A stretch of DNA of 64,000 bases from Alistipes_A hominis (GCF_014288115.1 NZ_JACOOK010000001.1:124001-188000), one strand, 5' to 3'. Shown: positions 25,358-33,689, numbered from the stretch's first letter. Translations and numbers: made by a program. The notes: generated by a model from the sequence alone, not told the origin.

Positions 25358-25615
25358 ATGGAAGTAAGATTTGAAAGCATGGTATGCTTGTGGGACGATA
25401 AAATCCCCACGATGTTCCTTGAATTTATGAACCTCCTCACTCTTTGTCAGAGTGAGGGGCAGTTAAGGGCGGGCGTCAAGGATTTCGCCAAGAAGCACGA
25501 ACTTGACAAGTTCTTTCATTACGGCTTCGGCTCACACCATTTCTACCTGCACCAACGCTACACAAGCGCCCCCGAAATGGTGATGCAGAACAGAGTGCTG
25601 TCAGTACATTTCTAA
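25358..25615 (+). CDS. Small conserved transposon protein, unknown function
   Basis: An 85-residue protein with no recognised motif, containing an aromatic, His-rich C-terminal patch (FFHYGFGSHHFYLHQRY). It sits 24 bases after the PcfJ-like gene in the same rightward operon and is probably a transposon housekeeping protein. Confidence 0.62.
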   Translation: MEVRFESMVCLWDDKIPTMFLEFMNLLTLCQSEGQLRAGVKDFAKKHELDKFFHYGFGSHHFYLHQRYTSAPEMVMQNRVLSVHF

Positions 25616-25633
25616 CCATCAAAAGCAACGATT

Positions 25634-25864
25634 ATGGCAACACGAATGACCATCAACGGAGTTAGCACCTGCACAGAGGCAGGTACGGAGAAGTACGAGA
25701 AATTCCAAACGGGTATCGGCAGGCGCAAGCGGACACTTGTGCAGTACGACTACCGCCACACGGACGGGGAATTATTCTCTTGTGTGAAACCCACGTTGGA
25801 CGAGTGCCGAGCCGCACGGGACAAGTGGCTGACGGCAAAAAGAGGAAAGGAGGACAAGCGATGA
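25634..25864 (+). CDS. DUF3873 family protein
   Basis: A 76-residue basic protein matching the small DUF3873 family found in Bacteroides conjugative transposons, with the pattern MTINGVSTCTEAGTEKYEKF and YDYRHTDGELFSCV. Function unknown. The last 4 bases overlap the following gene (ATGA). Confidence 0.68.
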   Translation: MATRMTINGVSTCTEAGTEKYEKFQTGIGRRKRTLVQYDYRHTDGELFSCVKPTLDECRAARDKWLTAKRGKEDKR

Positions 25865-26109
25865 ACGAATCAGGCTACCAAACGCTGATAGTCAAGTTCA
25901 GCAAGCCCATCACGGAATTGGACGGCATCTTTGACGATGCCGAAGCGTGGGGAGTTGAAACCCTTAAAGGATGGGTAGAGGACTACGAGAGCAGTCGGTT
26001 TACCGCCATTGACAGCCATACGGCAGTCATAACGAGCGAGTATAATATGGAGTGTGTGAAAACATGGTTGGAAAGGAACACCCCCATAGCCGAGAAAACA
26101 GAATTTTGA
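25861..26109 (+). CDS. Small conserved transposon protein, unknown function
   Basis: An 82-residue acidic protein (MNESGYQTLIVKFSKPITEL). ATG 25861 overlaps the DUF3873 stop by 4 bases, which decides the start over an in-frame ATG at 25780. No domain recognised. The 3' flank has a GGGCGGTGTCCGCACCGCCC inverted repeat at about 26116-26135, possibly an attenuating hairpin before the next gene. Confidence 0.6.
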   Translation: MNESGYQTLIVKFSKPITELDGIFDDAEAWGVETLKGWVEDYESSRFTAIDSHTAVITSEYNMECVKTWLERNTPIAEKTEF

Positions 26110-26156
26110 ACATTCGGGCGGTGTCCGCACCGCCCGAACATAGCACCCAAAGAAGA

Positions 26157-26471
26157 ATGAATATGATAGCAAAGACAATTTTGGAGCAGATAGGTGGCAG
26201 ACGCTTTGCCGCCATGACGGGGAGCAAAGACTTCATAGACATGGGCAACGGCTTACGCATGAGCCTTGCGAGGAACAAGACGAGTGCCAACCGCCTTGAC
26301 ATCATCTATGATGCAGGGGCAGACCTCTACAATATGCGCTTCTACCGCAGGACGTTCAGCAAAAAGACATTCGAGTGCAAGACGAAAGACATAGAAACGC
26401 ACGAGGGGATATATTGCGATATGCTGGAGGAAATGTTCACGATGGTGACGGGGCTTTACACCCGTTTTTAA
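26157..26471 (+). CDS. Small conserved transposon protein, unknown function (decayed copy at 31456)
   Basis: A 104-residue basic protein with no recognised domain, last gene of the rightward accessory operon. A frameshifted copy of its C-terminal two thirds lies at 31456-31666, showing that this end of the operon was duplicated around the AT-rich cargo. A GC-rich terminator follows at 26480. Confidence 0.65.
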   Translation: MNMIAKTILEQIGGRRFAAMTGSKDFIDMGNGLRMSLARNKTSANRLDIIYDAGADLYNMRFYRRTFSKKTFECKTKDIETHEGIYCDMLEEMFTMVTGLYTRF

Positions 26472-26479
26472 GGGAGGTG

Positions 26480-26502
26480 GGCGGCGAAAGCCGCCTACTT
26501 TC
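26480..26502 (+). terminator. Terminator of the accessory operon
   Basis: GGCGGC GAAA GCCGCC (26480-26495) is followed by TACTTTC. A further pair, TACTTTCTT against AAGAAAGTA (about 26496-26531), extends the structure; that part recurs at 31785-31820. Confidence 0.65.
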
Positions 26503-26590
26503 TTTCATGAGCATGATGGCGGATAAGAAAGTAGGCAAAGAAACCTTTGTCCTAATCTACGATAGTATTTACAAAAACAAGTTTTTATCA
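26500..26590 (+). repeat. Direct repeat flanking the defence-like cargo, copy 1
   Basis: A block starting TTTCTTTCATGAGCATGATG and running through GGCGGATAAGAAAGTA.GCAAAGAAACC recurs at 31785-31875 with few changes over its first 50 bases. The AT-rich cargo lies between the copies. Confidence 0.75.
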
Positions 26591-26694
26591 TGGAAGCAAT
26601 CAGACAGAACGGAAAAATTATCTTGCACAGCAATGACGGAACAAGCATGAAGATGATTTTCAAAAAAACAGAGTTTTTATTTGAGAAAGAGTAA
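26590..26694 (+). CDS. Possible 34-residue peptide
   Basis: A short frame from ATG 26590 (MEAIRQNGKIILHSNDGTS) ends at TAA 26694, just after the repeat block. It is plausible but not recognised, and could be the truncated start of a gene disrupted when the cargo arrived. Confidence 0.25.
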   Translation: MEAIRQNGKIILHSNDGTSMKMIFKKTEFLFEKE

Positions 26695-26797
26695 GATATC
26701 GACATTATTCTCAAAGAATTATTACTTTATTGGAGAAACCGTCACATATAACTGATATAAATCATTCAATGATAACAACTAATCCCAAAAATTTCCG

Positions 26798-26805
26798 TAA
26801 CTTTG
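26798..26805 (+). promoter_or_regulatory. -7 box of the defence-like operon
   Basis: TAACTTTG matches TAnnTTTG and ends only 4 bases before the ATG at 26810, so the transcript would be leaderless or nearly so if both assignments are right. No clear -33 TTG at the expected distance. Confidence 0.5.
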
Positions 26806-26809
26806 TACT

Positions 26810-28198
26810 ATGTTAAAAGCATTACAGATACAAGAACTTGTGAAAGGAGGCGAAGGCTATAATGTGGACTTCAAACGTAGTGTGCCTTCTAAGGTTAAGG
26901 AAATCTCCGATGAGGTTGCGAGCTTTGCCAATGCAGCTGGTGGTTATGTTCTTATCGGAGTTGATAATAATAATCAGATTATTGGCGCAGAGATTGATAA
27001 CAATAAACGTTCTGCCATTCAAGATACGATTGGTGAAATTTCTCCTGCATTGAGATGTGAGTTTTATCCTGTTGATGTCGAAGGTAAACAGGTATGGGTC
27101 ATTGACGTTCCTAGTGGTAAAGATAAGCCATATATTACGGGAGGTGTTATATACGTTAGAGAAGGAGCCAATTGTCAGAAACTTCGTTCTGCTGAAGAGA
27201 TACGGGCATTCTTTGCTGAGTGCGCCAAGATTTTTTATGATGCCATTCCTTGTCGATGGTTTAATATTGATAAAGATATTGAGCCTCGCAATTTACAAAC
27301 CTTTATGGAAATGGCAAATCTTTCAGATACATTGCCTCTCAGAAGGCTATTTGAAAGTCTTGAACTCTTGACAGAGGAAGGTATTGCTAAAAATGCCACG
27401 GCTCTCTTCTTTGGACGCGAGCCAGAGCACAAATTTCCCCATGCAATTATCAGGTGTCTTCGTTTCAAAGGACTTGATAAGGTGCATATCATAGATGACA
27501 AAACTTTTGGTAGTCCTCTTTATCAGCAATATATTAATGCTCTTTCGTGGATAGAGAGTAAACTTGAAGTTGAATACATTATCAAAGGTACAGGACCCCG
27601 TGAAGAAATATGGGAAATTCCTCTTGATGTTTTTAAAGAGTCCATTATGAACGCCATTTGTCACCGCGACTTATATGAAGAGGGTGGTACAATTATGGTG
27701 GAGGTATATGATAATCGAGTTGAAATATCAAATCCCGGTGGATTATTACCAATAGTAGCGGCAGAATTTGGTCATAAGAGCATGAGTCGTAATCCTCTCA
27801 TCTTTGGACTCTTCACAAGAATGCAGGTTGTTGAAAAAGTAGGATCCGGCATTCCCCGTATGCGTAGATTGATGAAAGAAGCTGGGTTACCAGAGCCGAA
27901 ATTTGACACCCAAGGCTTCTTTACAGTCACCTTCATGAAGCGGGTTAAGACCAATAATTTCACAGATGGCACATTAAATGGCACATTAAATGGCACATTA
28001 AATGGCACTGAGCAATTAGTCTTTGATTGTATCAAAGCTACTCCTGGCATAACAGCGAACACTTTGATTCAGCAAACAAATAAAAGTGTCAGAACAATAC
28101 GAAGAATAGTTAAACGGCTCATTGATAATGGAATAATAGAGCATAAAGGTTCCAAGAAAACAGGAGGTTACTATATTCTCTATTCTTATAACGACTAA
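26810..28198 (+). CDS. AlbA_2 (Schlafen-type) DNA-binding / GHKL ATPase-like regulator
   Basis: A 462-residue protein. The N-terminal AlbA_2 domain (about residues 10-120) has the YNVDFKRS and GGYVLIGVDNN motifs. A C-terminal GHKL-like ATP-binding region (about 275-375) reads KESIMNAICHRD, YDNRVEISNPGGL and VEKVGSGIPRM. A winged helix (about 403-455) ends the chain. Three and a half copies of a T-L-N-G repeat (residues 387-400) form the linker. Such proteins are often called transcriptional regulators. It is first in an AT-rich operon, 11 bases before the HamA-like gene, so it probably regulates or joins that system. Confidence 0.8.
   Translation: MLKALQIQELVKGGEGYNVDFKRSVPSKVKEISDEVASFANAAGGYVLIGVDNNNQIIGAEIDNNKRSAIQDTIGEISPALRCEFYPVDVEGKQVWVIDVPSGKDKPYITGGVIYVREGANCQKLRSAEEIRAFFAECAKIFYDAIPCRWFNIDKDIEPRNLQTFMEMANLSDTLPLRRLFESLELLTEEGIAKNATALFFGREPEHKFPHAIIRCLRFKGLDKVHIIDDKTFGSPLYQQYINALSWIESKLEVEYIIKGTGPREEIWEIPLDVFKESIMNAICHRDLYEEGGTIMVEVYDNRVEISNPGGLLPIVAAEFGHKSMSRNPLIFGLFTRMQVVEKVGSGIPRMRRLMKEAGLPEPKFDTQGFFTVTFMKRVKTNNFTDGTLNGTLNGTLNGTEQLVFDCIKATPGITANTLIQQTNKSVRTIRRIVKRLIDNGIIEHKGSKKTGGYYILYSYND
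27968..28009 (+). repeat. 12-bp in-frame tandem repeat
   Basis: GGCACATTAAAT occurs three times in perfect tandem (27968, 27980, 27992) plus a half copy GGCACT. The unit is a multiple of three, so slippage would change linker length in the AlbA_2 protein without shifting frame. Confidence 0.9.
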
Positions 28199-28209
28199 AT
28201 TGTGATAAT

Positions 28210-28902
28210 ATGCCATTTACCATTGTTTGTGATCGTAGTTTTCATCAACCTCACATTAGATTATTACGTATTCGACCTAATAATCTTCAGTTAACAATCC
28301 GCCATATATTTGTCTCTCTTGCAAATATGAGTTGGATTGATTCATTTTTGCCAGAATATCTTAGACAGTCTTTATATGCAAGAGTAGAACCTACCGTTAG
28401 AACGATAGCAAATCACCTTAATGATGGTAACCTTACCGCTGTGGATTCTCATTCCGGGGAACTTGTCGTTTCAGAACTTGCACGGCAAGGAGTTGTTAAT
28501 CGTTATGGGTACCTTGATATACCTATAGGAGAGCTCATTGCTACTCAGGTAGCTCAAAATCCGGGTTTTGACTTCTATTCGGTAAATCTAAATGACATTA
28601 TTCTGTTTGGAGAATCAAAATATGTTGCTGCAAGGACTGCTCATAATGATGCCTTAAAACAAATTGTTAATTTTAAGAGAGATCAGAAGGATGATAAAGA
28701 TTTAGTTACAGTTCATCCTTTTGTTCCCGAAGGTAGGCGAAATGCTTTCGTAAATTATAATAATGGGCAAAAGGGATATATTGCTGCTTTTGCAGCAAAA
28801 AATGAGAGTGATGATGAATTAATTACTAAAATCCAAGCTAATGCTTATTTTCAGCGATTAACAGATAGCTCAGAATTAATTTGTGTAGCAGTTGATGTAT
28901 GA
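28210..28902 (+). CDS. HamA-like candidate nuclease (Hachiman/AbpAB-type)
   Basis: A 230-residue protein. A possible PD-(D/E)xK-type active site is Glu84 (SGELVVSEL), Asp129 and the Glu135-Ser-Lys137 of DIILFGESKY, followed by a helix (HNDALKQIVNFK), as in DUF1837-like nucleases. Size, order before a helicase, and the 4-base ATGA overlap with it match HamA-HamB and AbpA-AbpB anti-phage pairs. Membership of DUF1837 is inferred from motif shape, not from a profile search. It would cut or load on DNA together with the helicase. Confidence 0.62.
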   Translation: MPFTIVCDRSFHQPHIRLLRIRPNNLQLTIRHIFVSLANMSWIDSFLPEYLRQSLYARVEPTVRTIANHLNDGNLTAVDSHSGELVVSELARQGVVNRYGYLDIPIGELIATQVAQNPGFDFYSVNLNDIILFGESKYVAARTAHNDALKQIVNFKRDQKDDKDLVTVHPFVPEGRRNAFVNYNNGQKGYIAAFAAKNESDDELITKIQANAYFQRLTDSSELICVAVDV

Positions 28903-31196
28903 ATAGAATGAAACAAATTTTAGAAGGTAATGATATTGAGCTACTTCTTAATGAAGTTATCTCAAATGTATTTCATAAAGGGCTTATTGACATATCTGAT
29001 TCTGAGACTTTATCTTTAATAAAAGTATATTATCCTCAAATTTTTGCTTTAAAAGAGATAGAGATTTTACGCTTTATGGCATTGTTTTACAAAGACTTGT
29101 CCGAGCCAAAAACATTAAAAGAGCAAATCTTTAGAATGTATCAGGATGTAATCTATGAACATTACAATTATACCTATACTCCTGTACAAGTTGGCATAGC
29201 TTCTGGTATAGCTCAGAATAGAGTGTTTAGCTTTTCTGCTCCTACGAGTACAGGGAAGTCCTATCTCATAATGAATTTAATTCGGGATTGTGATACGGAT
29301 GTAGTCGTAGTTGTGCCTTCTAGAGCACTCATAAATGAGTATTACTCTAAACTTTGTAATCTAATTCCGGATAAAAGTGTCAATATTCTTACATTTGTTG
29401 AGAAAGTAAATACTGCACACGCTAACAAAAATGTTTTTATTGTTACACCAGAGCGTTGTAGAGAGATATTTAAGTATGCCAATGATTTTAATATTGGGTT
29501 ATTTTTGTTTGATGAAGCGCAATTAAGCAATGAAGAAAATCTAAGAGGAATGTATTTTGATAATATAATACGCCGTTGTCATGATAAATTTAAGAATGCA
29601 AAATTAGTTTTCGCTCAGCCATTTATTGAAAATCCTGCTTCTCAGATAGAACGAAATAATTTAGGGAATGAACAGACCGATTTTAGAAGATATAAGCATC
29701 GTAATGTCGGACAGCTCTATCTTACATATGATAATTCCGAGTTTTTTCACTTTGGTATAAATAAAGAAATAATGGGTTCACGAAAAATCAAATGCAACTT
29801 CGATCCCATATTAAAATGTATTAAAGAAGAAGGCTCTGTGTTATTTTATGTTTCCAAATCAAAGATACTATCACGTGAATTTTATCAGGAATTCAAACCC
29901 TATATTTCACTATGTAAAAAAATATCAGATAAAAGAGCTCTTGACCTTATAAGTAGAATACAGATGTATACTGGAGGTAAAACTGATTATTCAAGGAATT
30001 ACTATTCTTTATTTATTGATTTACTCTCATATGGCATTGTTGTACATCATGGTTCGATGCCTTTAGAAGCACGACTTGTTGTTGAGAACTTCACAAAAAG
30101 TGGTTTTTGTAGAATTTGTTTTGCCACTTCAACCTTAGAGCAAGGTATAAATATGCCTTTCGACATCGTTTTTTTAGATCGACTTGAGGCGAGTGATCCT
30201 ATTGGGGTTAAAAATCTAATAGGGCGTGCAGGTCGTTCATCGGAATCTCCTGAATTTGATTATGGGTGCGTGGTTATAAGATCTTCGGGTATGACAAAGT
30301 TTCGTAAATTAATGAATACGGAAGATCGGCTATCATCCAAATCAATGCTAGATGAAGAAAAATTAGAAGATGATGATTTAGAAGAAATAAAACAAGAATT
30401 GAACGATGGTAGTTATGACGACTATCTTAACTTGCCACAAAGCAAGTTACAGCGATTAAGCGATGACGAAAGCGATCAGCTTATATCACAGTTACTTGAT
30501 TACTTATTCTATAAAAATAAATTCATTCCATCTGAAATTGTCATTTCCAATGGCGAACGCTGGAAAAATATGATTGAATCGTTCGAAAAATTCTATGCTC
30601 ACTATATAAGACGAGATTTGTCAAAAGGAGAAATTAGTATTCTTCATACAGCAATCCGTATTTTGGTTTGGCGTGTAGAAGCCAAAACATTTAAAAATAT
30701 GTGTCAGTTACGCTATCAATATGTAAGTCGAACAAAGGAACGTTCTGAATATAAGCGAAATAAGTGGGAATTTAAATTAGAGGCTAGATTCACTGCTAAA
30801 TATCAAGAAATACCTAATAAGAATTGCTTTGCTGTGCCACTATTTGAATATGGCACAGCGGCTTCGTCTGTTGACTATGATAGCATTATATATGATACAT
30901 ATGACTATTTAGATAAACTCATAGGGTTTAAATTATCTGATATACTCTATGCGGCATTTTATAAATTCTTTGAACGTCATCAAGAAGAACGGGCATTGGT
31001 GGCTGCAAATTATATTAAATATGGAACAGACGATCCTAAAGAAATATGGCTCTTAAAATATGGCGTGATGTTTGAAGATATGGAAACATTAAAACCTCAT
31101 ATCCAAGATATCAATGAGCAGGAGATTGTTGTTGCACAATCTTACTATGAATTACCACCTGAAAATCAGAAAGTAATAGAACGATTTGTAAACTAA
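28899..31196 (+). CDS. HamB-like SF2 helicase (Hachiman/AbpAB-type)
   Basis: A 765-residue superfamily 2 helicase. Motif I APTSTGKS is at residues 114-121, motif II is DEAQ (205-208), then VLFYVSKSK, HHGSM (383-387), motif V ATSTLEQGINMP (409-420) and motif VI GRAGR (442-446), all intact and Ski2-like in spacing. The C-terminal 300 residues are of unknown fold. Overlap by 4 bases with the HamA-like gene indicates a complex or coupled synthesis. Hachiman helicases sense DNA and release a nuclease; that role is inferred. AT-rich, unlike the transposon core. Confidence 0.72.
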   Translation: MNRMKQILEGNDIELLLNEVISNVFHKGLIDISDSETLSLIKVYYPQIFALKEIEILRFMALFYKDLSEPKTLKEQIFRMYQDVIYEHYNYTYTPVQVGIASGIAQNRVFSFSAPTSTGKSYLIMNLIRDCDTDVVVVVPSRALINEYYSKLCNLIPDKSVNILTFVEKVNTAHANKNVFIVTPERCREIFKYANDFNIGLFLFDEAQLSNEENLRGMYFDNIIRRCHDKFKNAKLVFAQPFIENPASQIERNNLGNEQTDFRRYKHRNVGQLYLTYDNSEFFHFGINKEIMGSRKIKCNFDPILKCIKEEGSVLFYVSKSKILSREFYQEFKPYISLCKKISDKRALDLISRIQMYTGGKTDYSRNYYSLFIDLLSYGIVVHHGSMPLEARLVVENFTKSGFCRICFATSTLEQGINMPFDIVFLDRLEASDPIGVKNLIGRAGRSSESPEFDYGCVVIRSSGMTKFRKLMNTEDRLSSKSMLDEEKLEDDDLEEIKQELNDGSYDDYLNLPQSKLQRLSDDESDQLISQLLDYLFYKNKFIPSEIVISNGERWKNMIESFEKFYAHYIRRDLSKGEISILHTAIRILVWRVEAKTFKNMCQLRYQYVSRTKERSEYKRNKWEFKLEARFTAKYQEIPNKNCFAVPLFEYGTAASSVDYDSIIYDTYDYLDKLIGFKLSDILYAAFYKFFERHQEERALVAANYIKYGTDDPKEIWLLKYGVMFEDMETLKPHIQDINEQEIVVAQSYYELPPENQKVIERFVN

Positions 31197-31271
31197 AGAC
31201 AATAGTATAATTCCTCCGCAAAAAGTAAGAGTTGATTTATTCGTCTGTACACGTTCGTTTAAAGTCCTTTT

Positions 31272-31455
31272 GGATGAACGTGTGCAGACAACCTGCATTA
31301 AGCAGAGAAAAGGGCTTTACCTCACGCCAAAACAGATGATTATTCTTTTTGCTATCTCTTTGAGCTAAAATCGGGAAACTGCATATAACCACCTGATCCA
31401 TAGATGGAACAATCCGTCCTCACAGCAGGCAAATTAGGAAGAATGATTTTATCCC
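31272..31455 (+). repeat. Diverged copy of the left-end block (22046-22302)
   Basis: Same order of landmarks as the left-end block (ACGTGTGC, GAGAAAAGGGCTTTACCTCACGCC, CACAGCAGGCAAA, GAAGAATGATTTTATC) with substitutions and a deletion of about 70 bases. It runs directly into the gene copy at 31456. Confidence 0.7.
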
Positions 31456-31666
31456 ATGAGCCTTGTTAAAAACAAGACCTGTGCCAACCACCTTGATATC
31501 ATCTTTGACGGAGGAACCGACCTCTGCAATATGCGTTTCTACCGCAGAGCGTTCAGCAAAAAACATTCAAGAGCAAGACGAAGGACATAGAAACGCGCGA
31601 GGGAATATATTGCGATATGATGGAGGAAAAGTTCACGATGGTGACAGGACTTTATCCCCGTTTTGA
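31456..31666 (+). pseudogene. Frameshifted copy of the small gene at 26157-26471
   Basis: From ATG 31456 the reading (MSLVKNKTCANHLDIIFDGG, then MRFYRRAFSKK) parallels the intact protein from its MSLARNKTSANRLDIIYD segment. Near 31558 a single A/G is missing from the run after AGCAAAAA, shifting frame. The nucleotide match continues to the ATGGTGACAGGACTTTA near the end. Confidence 0.8.
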
Positions 31667-31784
31667 TGGGTGGAAGAATATTGCAGAACGTAATTTTTAT
31701 TAGTGCTTTCCAAAAAAGAGTGATTAAAATACTATGTGTTACAAAATACAGTTTCGGAATTTTGGGGAGTTCTACAACACTTCC

Positions 31785-31875
31785 TTACTTTCTTTCATGA
31801 GCATGATGGCGGATAAGAAAGTAAGCAAAGAAACCATTGTTTCAATATAAAATAGTATCCACAAAAATAGCATAT
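31785..31875 (+). repeat. Direct repeat flanking the defence-like cargo, copy 2
   Basis: Nearly identical to 26500-26590 over TTTCTTTCATGAGCATGATG and the following AAGAAAGTA.GCAAAGAAACC, then diverging. Confidence 0.75.
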
Positions 31876-31915
31876 AAATTCTTTTTGAATTTTGTTTTAT
31901 AAACTACACACTCAA

Positions 31916-32953
31916 CTATATATCTAATGGTAGACTCAATAAAAACTCATTATTAGCATAGGGTATTCCATTGATATTTGTTACATTTACTCCTGCATTA
32001 ATACTAAAATATCCACCATTCATTTCTATTAGATGTTTAATATAAAACATGCCTATTCCATGTCCATCTTTTGATATCATTTTTGCCCATTTTCCAGAAT
32101 ACCCTTCTGTATAAATGTCTTCTATTTCATCATTTTCAATTTTCAAACTATACATTTTTATACTTGTAGTAAGATTGTTTTCATTACAATAAAAACTAAT
32201 ATCCAAAGATGAACCTTTATAAATATACTTAATAGCATTATTCCATAAATGACCTAACACAACCGAAATTGTTGGATAGTCAATTAACACATTTGTATAA
32301 CAATCACCAATTTTTATATCAATATTATTTTCAACAAATTCCAGGAAATAGGGTTGTAATGATAACTTGACTATTCGATGCATGGAATGAGAGTACTTCT
32401 CCAATTTTATATTATCTGCATTTATATAATCATGTACGGTCATTTCTGCTGTTACAAATGTGCTAAATTTCATTGTCTTTAACAATGTAATGGCAGTTAA
32501 CCTTGGATTTTCTTGTACCATTTTTTCAACAAACGGAACAACATCTTTCCACTTGTTATGAATATCATCAAGTGGTACTAAATTTGTGATTTCATCTTGT
32601 ATGGTTGCGTTATATGTGTTTACATTATGCTGAAGCCTTCTTAGATCTTTCATCAATCTTTCTTTTTCATTTTTGATTTTTTCTTCATATGCAATATGTA
32701 CACTTCTAAGCATATCAAAATAATGTAGAAAAATCTTATTGGTTATACTCGTGTCATATGAGCACATATAGATGTAACCATCTGTAATAATTTCTTTATT
32801 CTGACGTTTCATTACGTGTCGAATAGGACACATTGAATTTGTTAAATTGCAACTACATCTATCTGCTTCCTCTCTTAATTCTTCAGGAAGATTTGAAAGT
32901 AAAACGGAATTGTTTTTAAATATATGTATGTAATATTCTTTCATTATCTTCAC
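31916..32953 (-). CDS. Histidine kinase-like protein with Cys-rich N-terminus
   Basis: A 345-residue soluble protein. A GHKL ATPase domain (about residues 225-343) has N-box LWNNAIKYI (Asn238-Asn239) and G-box DGHGIGMFYIKHLIEMNGG (296-301 onward). A helical dimerisation segment (about 80-125) holds a candidate phospho-acceptor His109 in LQHNVN. The N-terminal part has Cys33, Cys35, Cys42 and Cys64, suggesting a metal or Fe-S sensor. There is no membrane segment. It overlaps the receiver gene by 4 bases (ATGA), so the pair forms a cytoplasmic two-component module. AT-rich cargo; function unknown. Confidence 0.68.
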   Translation of the reverse strand: MKIMKEYYIHIFKNNSVLLSNLPEELREEADRCSCNLTNSMCPIRHVMKRQNKEIITDGYIYMCSYDTSITNKIFLHYFDMLRSVHIAYEEKIKNEKERLMKDLRRLQHNVNTYNATIQDEITNLVPLDDIHNKWKDVVPFVEKMVQENPRLTAITLLKTMKFSTFVTAEMTVHDYINADNIKLEKYSHSMHRIVKLSLQPYFLEFVENNIDIKIGDCYTNVLIDYPTISVVLGHLWNNAIKYIYKGSSLDISFYCNENNLTTSIKMYSLKIENDEIEDIYTEGYSGKWAKMISKDGHGIGMFYIKHLIEMNGGYFSINAGVNVTNINGIPYANNEFLLSLPLDI

Positions 32954-33606
32954 ATTAAAAGTAATTGTATTATGCTTGCAATCGATCCTGCATTTGACAA
33001 ACTAAAAGCTGAAGCAATAGTGTTTTGATTCTTATAGCCTTCATTATCGTATAAATCAGTTATGATTTTAGTAATCTCTGTTTCGTCTTTTTCTATGCCA
33101 AATTCCCGTCTAAGTATAACCTTCAAATGCTTAACACAATTATCAAGACAAAACGCTTCTTTAGCTAATCGCTCTACAGTAGAAATAAATTCATATAAAC
33201 TCGCAGTTTTTCTTAACCGAGCATCTACTAGTTCTGCAGCTGGATGAAATGCGTCTATCTGTCCTTGACTTTCAGCACTGTACATTACAATTTTTTTATC
33301 TGGATATTCTTTTTTGAGAGCGACAATCAAACCAAGCCCTCCATCTTTAAAATTCATTTTTTTACCCACTCCTTGAATATCTACAAAAATGATATGAGAT
33401 TCTTGTATTTCCGTTTGTGATAATGATTCTACGTCTACAATCCTTGAGACATTTTTCCAACCGTTTTTCTCTTTTATATTATCTATGACCTTGAATGCCT
33501 TGTCATCAACAAATAAGATCTTTGTTATATTTTTTAATTCATCCAAGGTACGGCTTGGGATTTTTTTTACTTTAGATTTATTCTTAAATATATTAAACAG
33601 CCACAT
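32950..33606 (-). CDS. Receiver-domain protein without DNA-binding output
   Basis: A 218-residue protein whose residues about 27-140 form a response-regulator receiver: acidic pair Asp34-Asp35 (LFVDDKAF), phospho-acceptor candidate Asp76 (IIFVDIQG), Ser110 (VMYSAES) and Lys133 (LRKTAS). The C-terminal 80 residues are helical with no helix-turn-helix and end in the hydrophobic SIASIIQLLLM. First gene of the pair with the kinase. The output could be protein-protein or membrane-directed. No named defence system with this architecture comes to mind. Confidence 0.65.
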   Translation of the reverse strand: MWLFNIFKNKSKVKKIPSRTLDELKNITKILFVDDKAFKVIDNIKEKNGWKNVSRIVDVESLSQTEIQESHIIFVDIQGVGKKMNFKDGGLGLIVALKKEYPDKKIVMYSAESQGQIDAFHPAAELVDARLRKTASLYEFISTVERLAKEAFCLDNCVKHLKVILRREFGIEKDETEITKIITDLYDNEGYKNQNTIASAFSLSNAGSIASIIQLLLM

Positions 33607-33643
33607 AAATCATTCTATTTTTAGTTAATACTTAAATCTAATG

Positions 33644-33651
33644 CAAAGATA
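33644..33651 (-). promoter_or_regulatory. -7 box of the receiver/kinase pair
   Basis: TATCTTTG on the minus strand matches TAnnTTTG, about 38 bases before the ATG at 33606. It lies between that gene and the end of the tra operon. Confidence 0.55.
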
Positions 33652-33689
33652 ATCAATCTTAAACAAATACTCATCTTTAATCCAAAGAA

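Larger units (their letters stand above)
31197..31915. other. Decayed repeat region between the cargo operon and the kinase gene
   Basis: No intact gene. It consists of a diverged copy of the transposon left-end block (31272-31455), a frameshifted gene copy (31456-31666), about 120 unassigned AT-rich bases, and a second copy of the 26500-26590 block (31785-31875). Confidence 0.7.
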
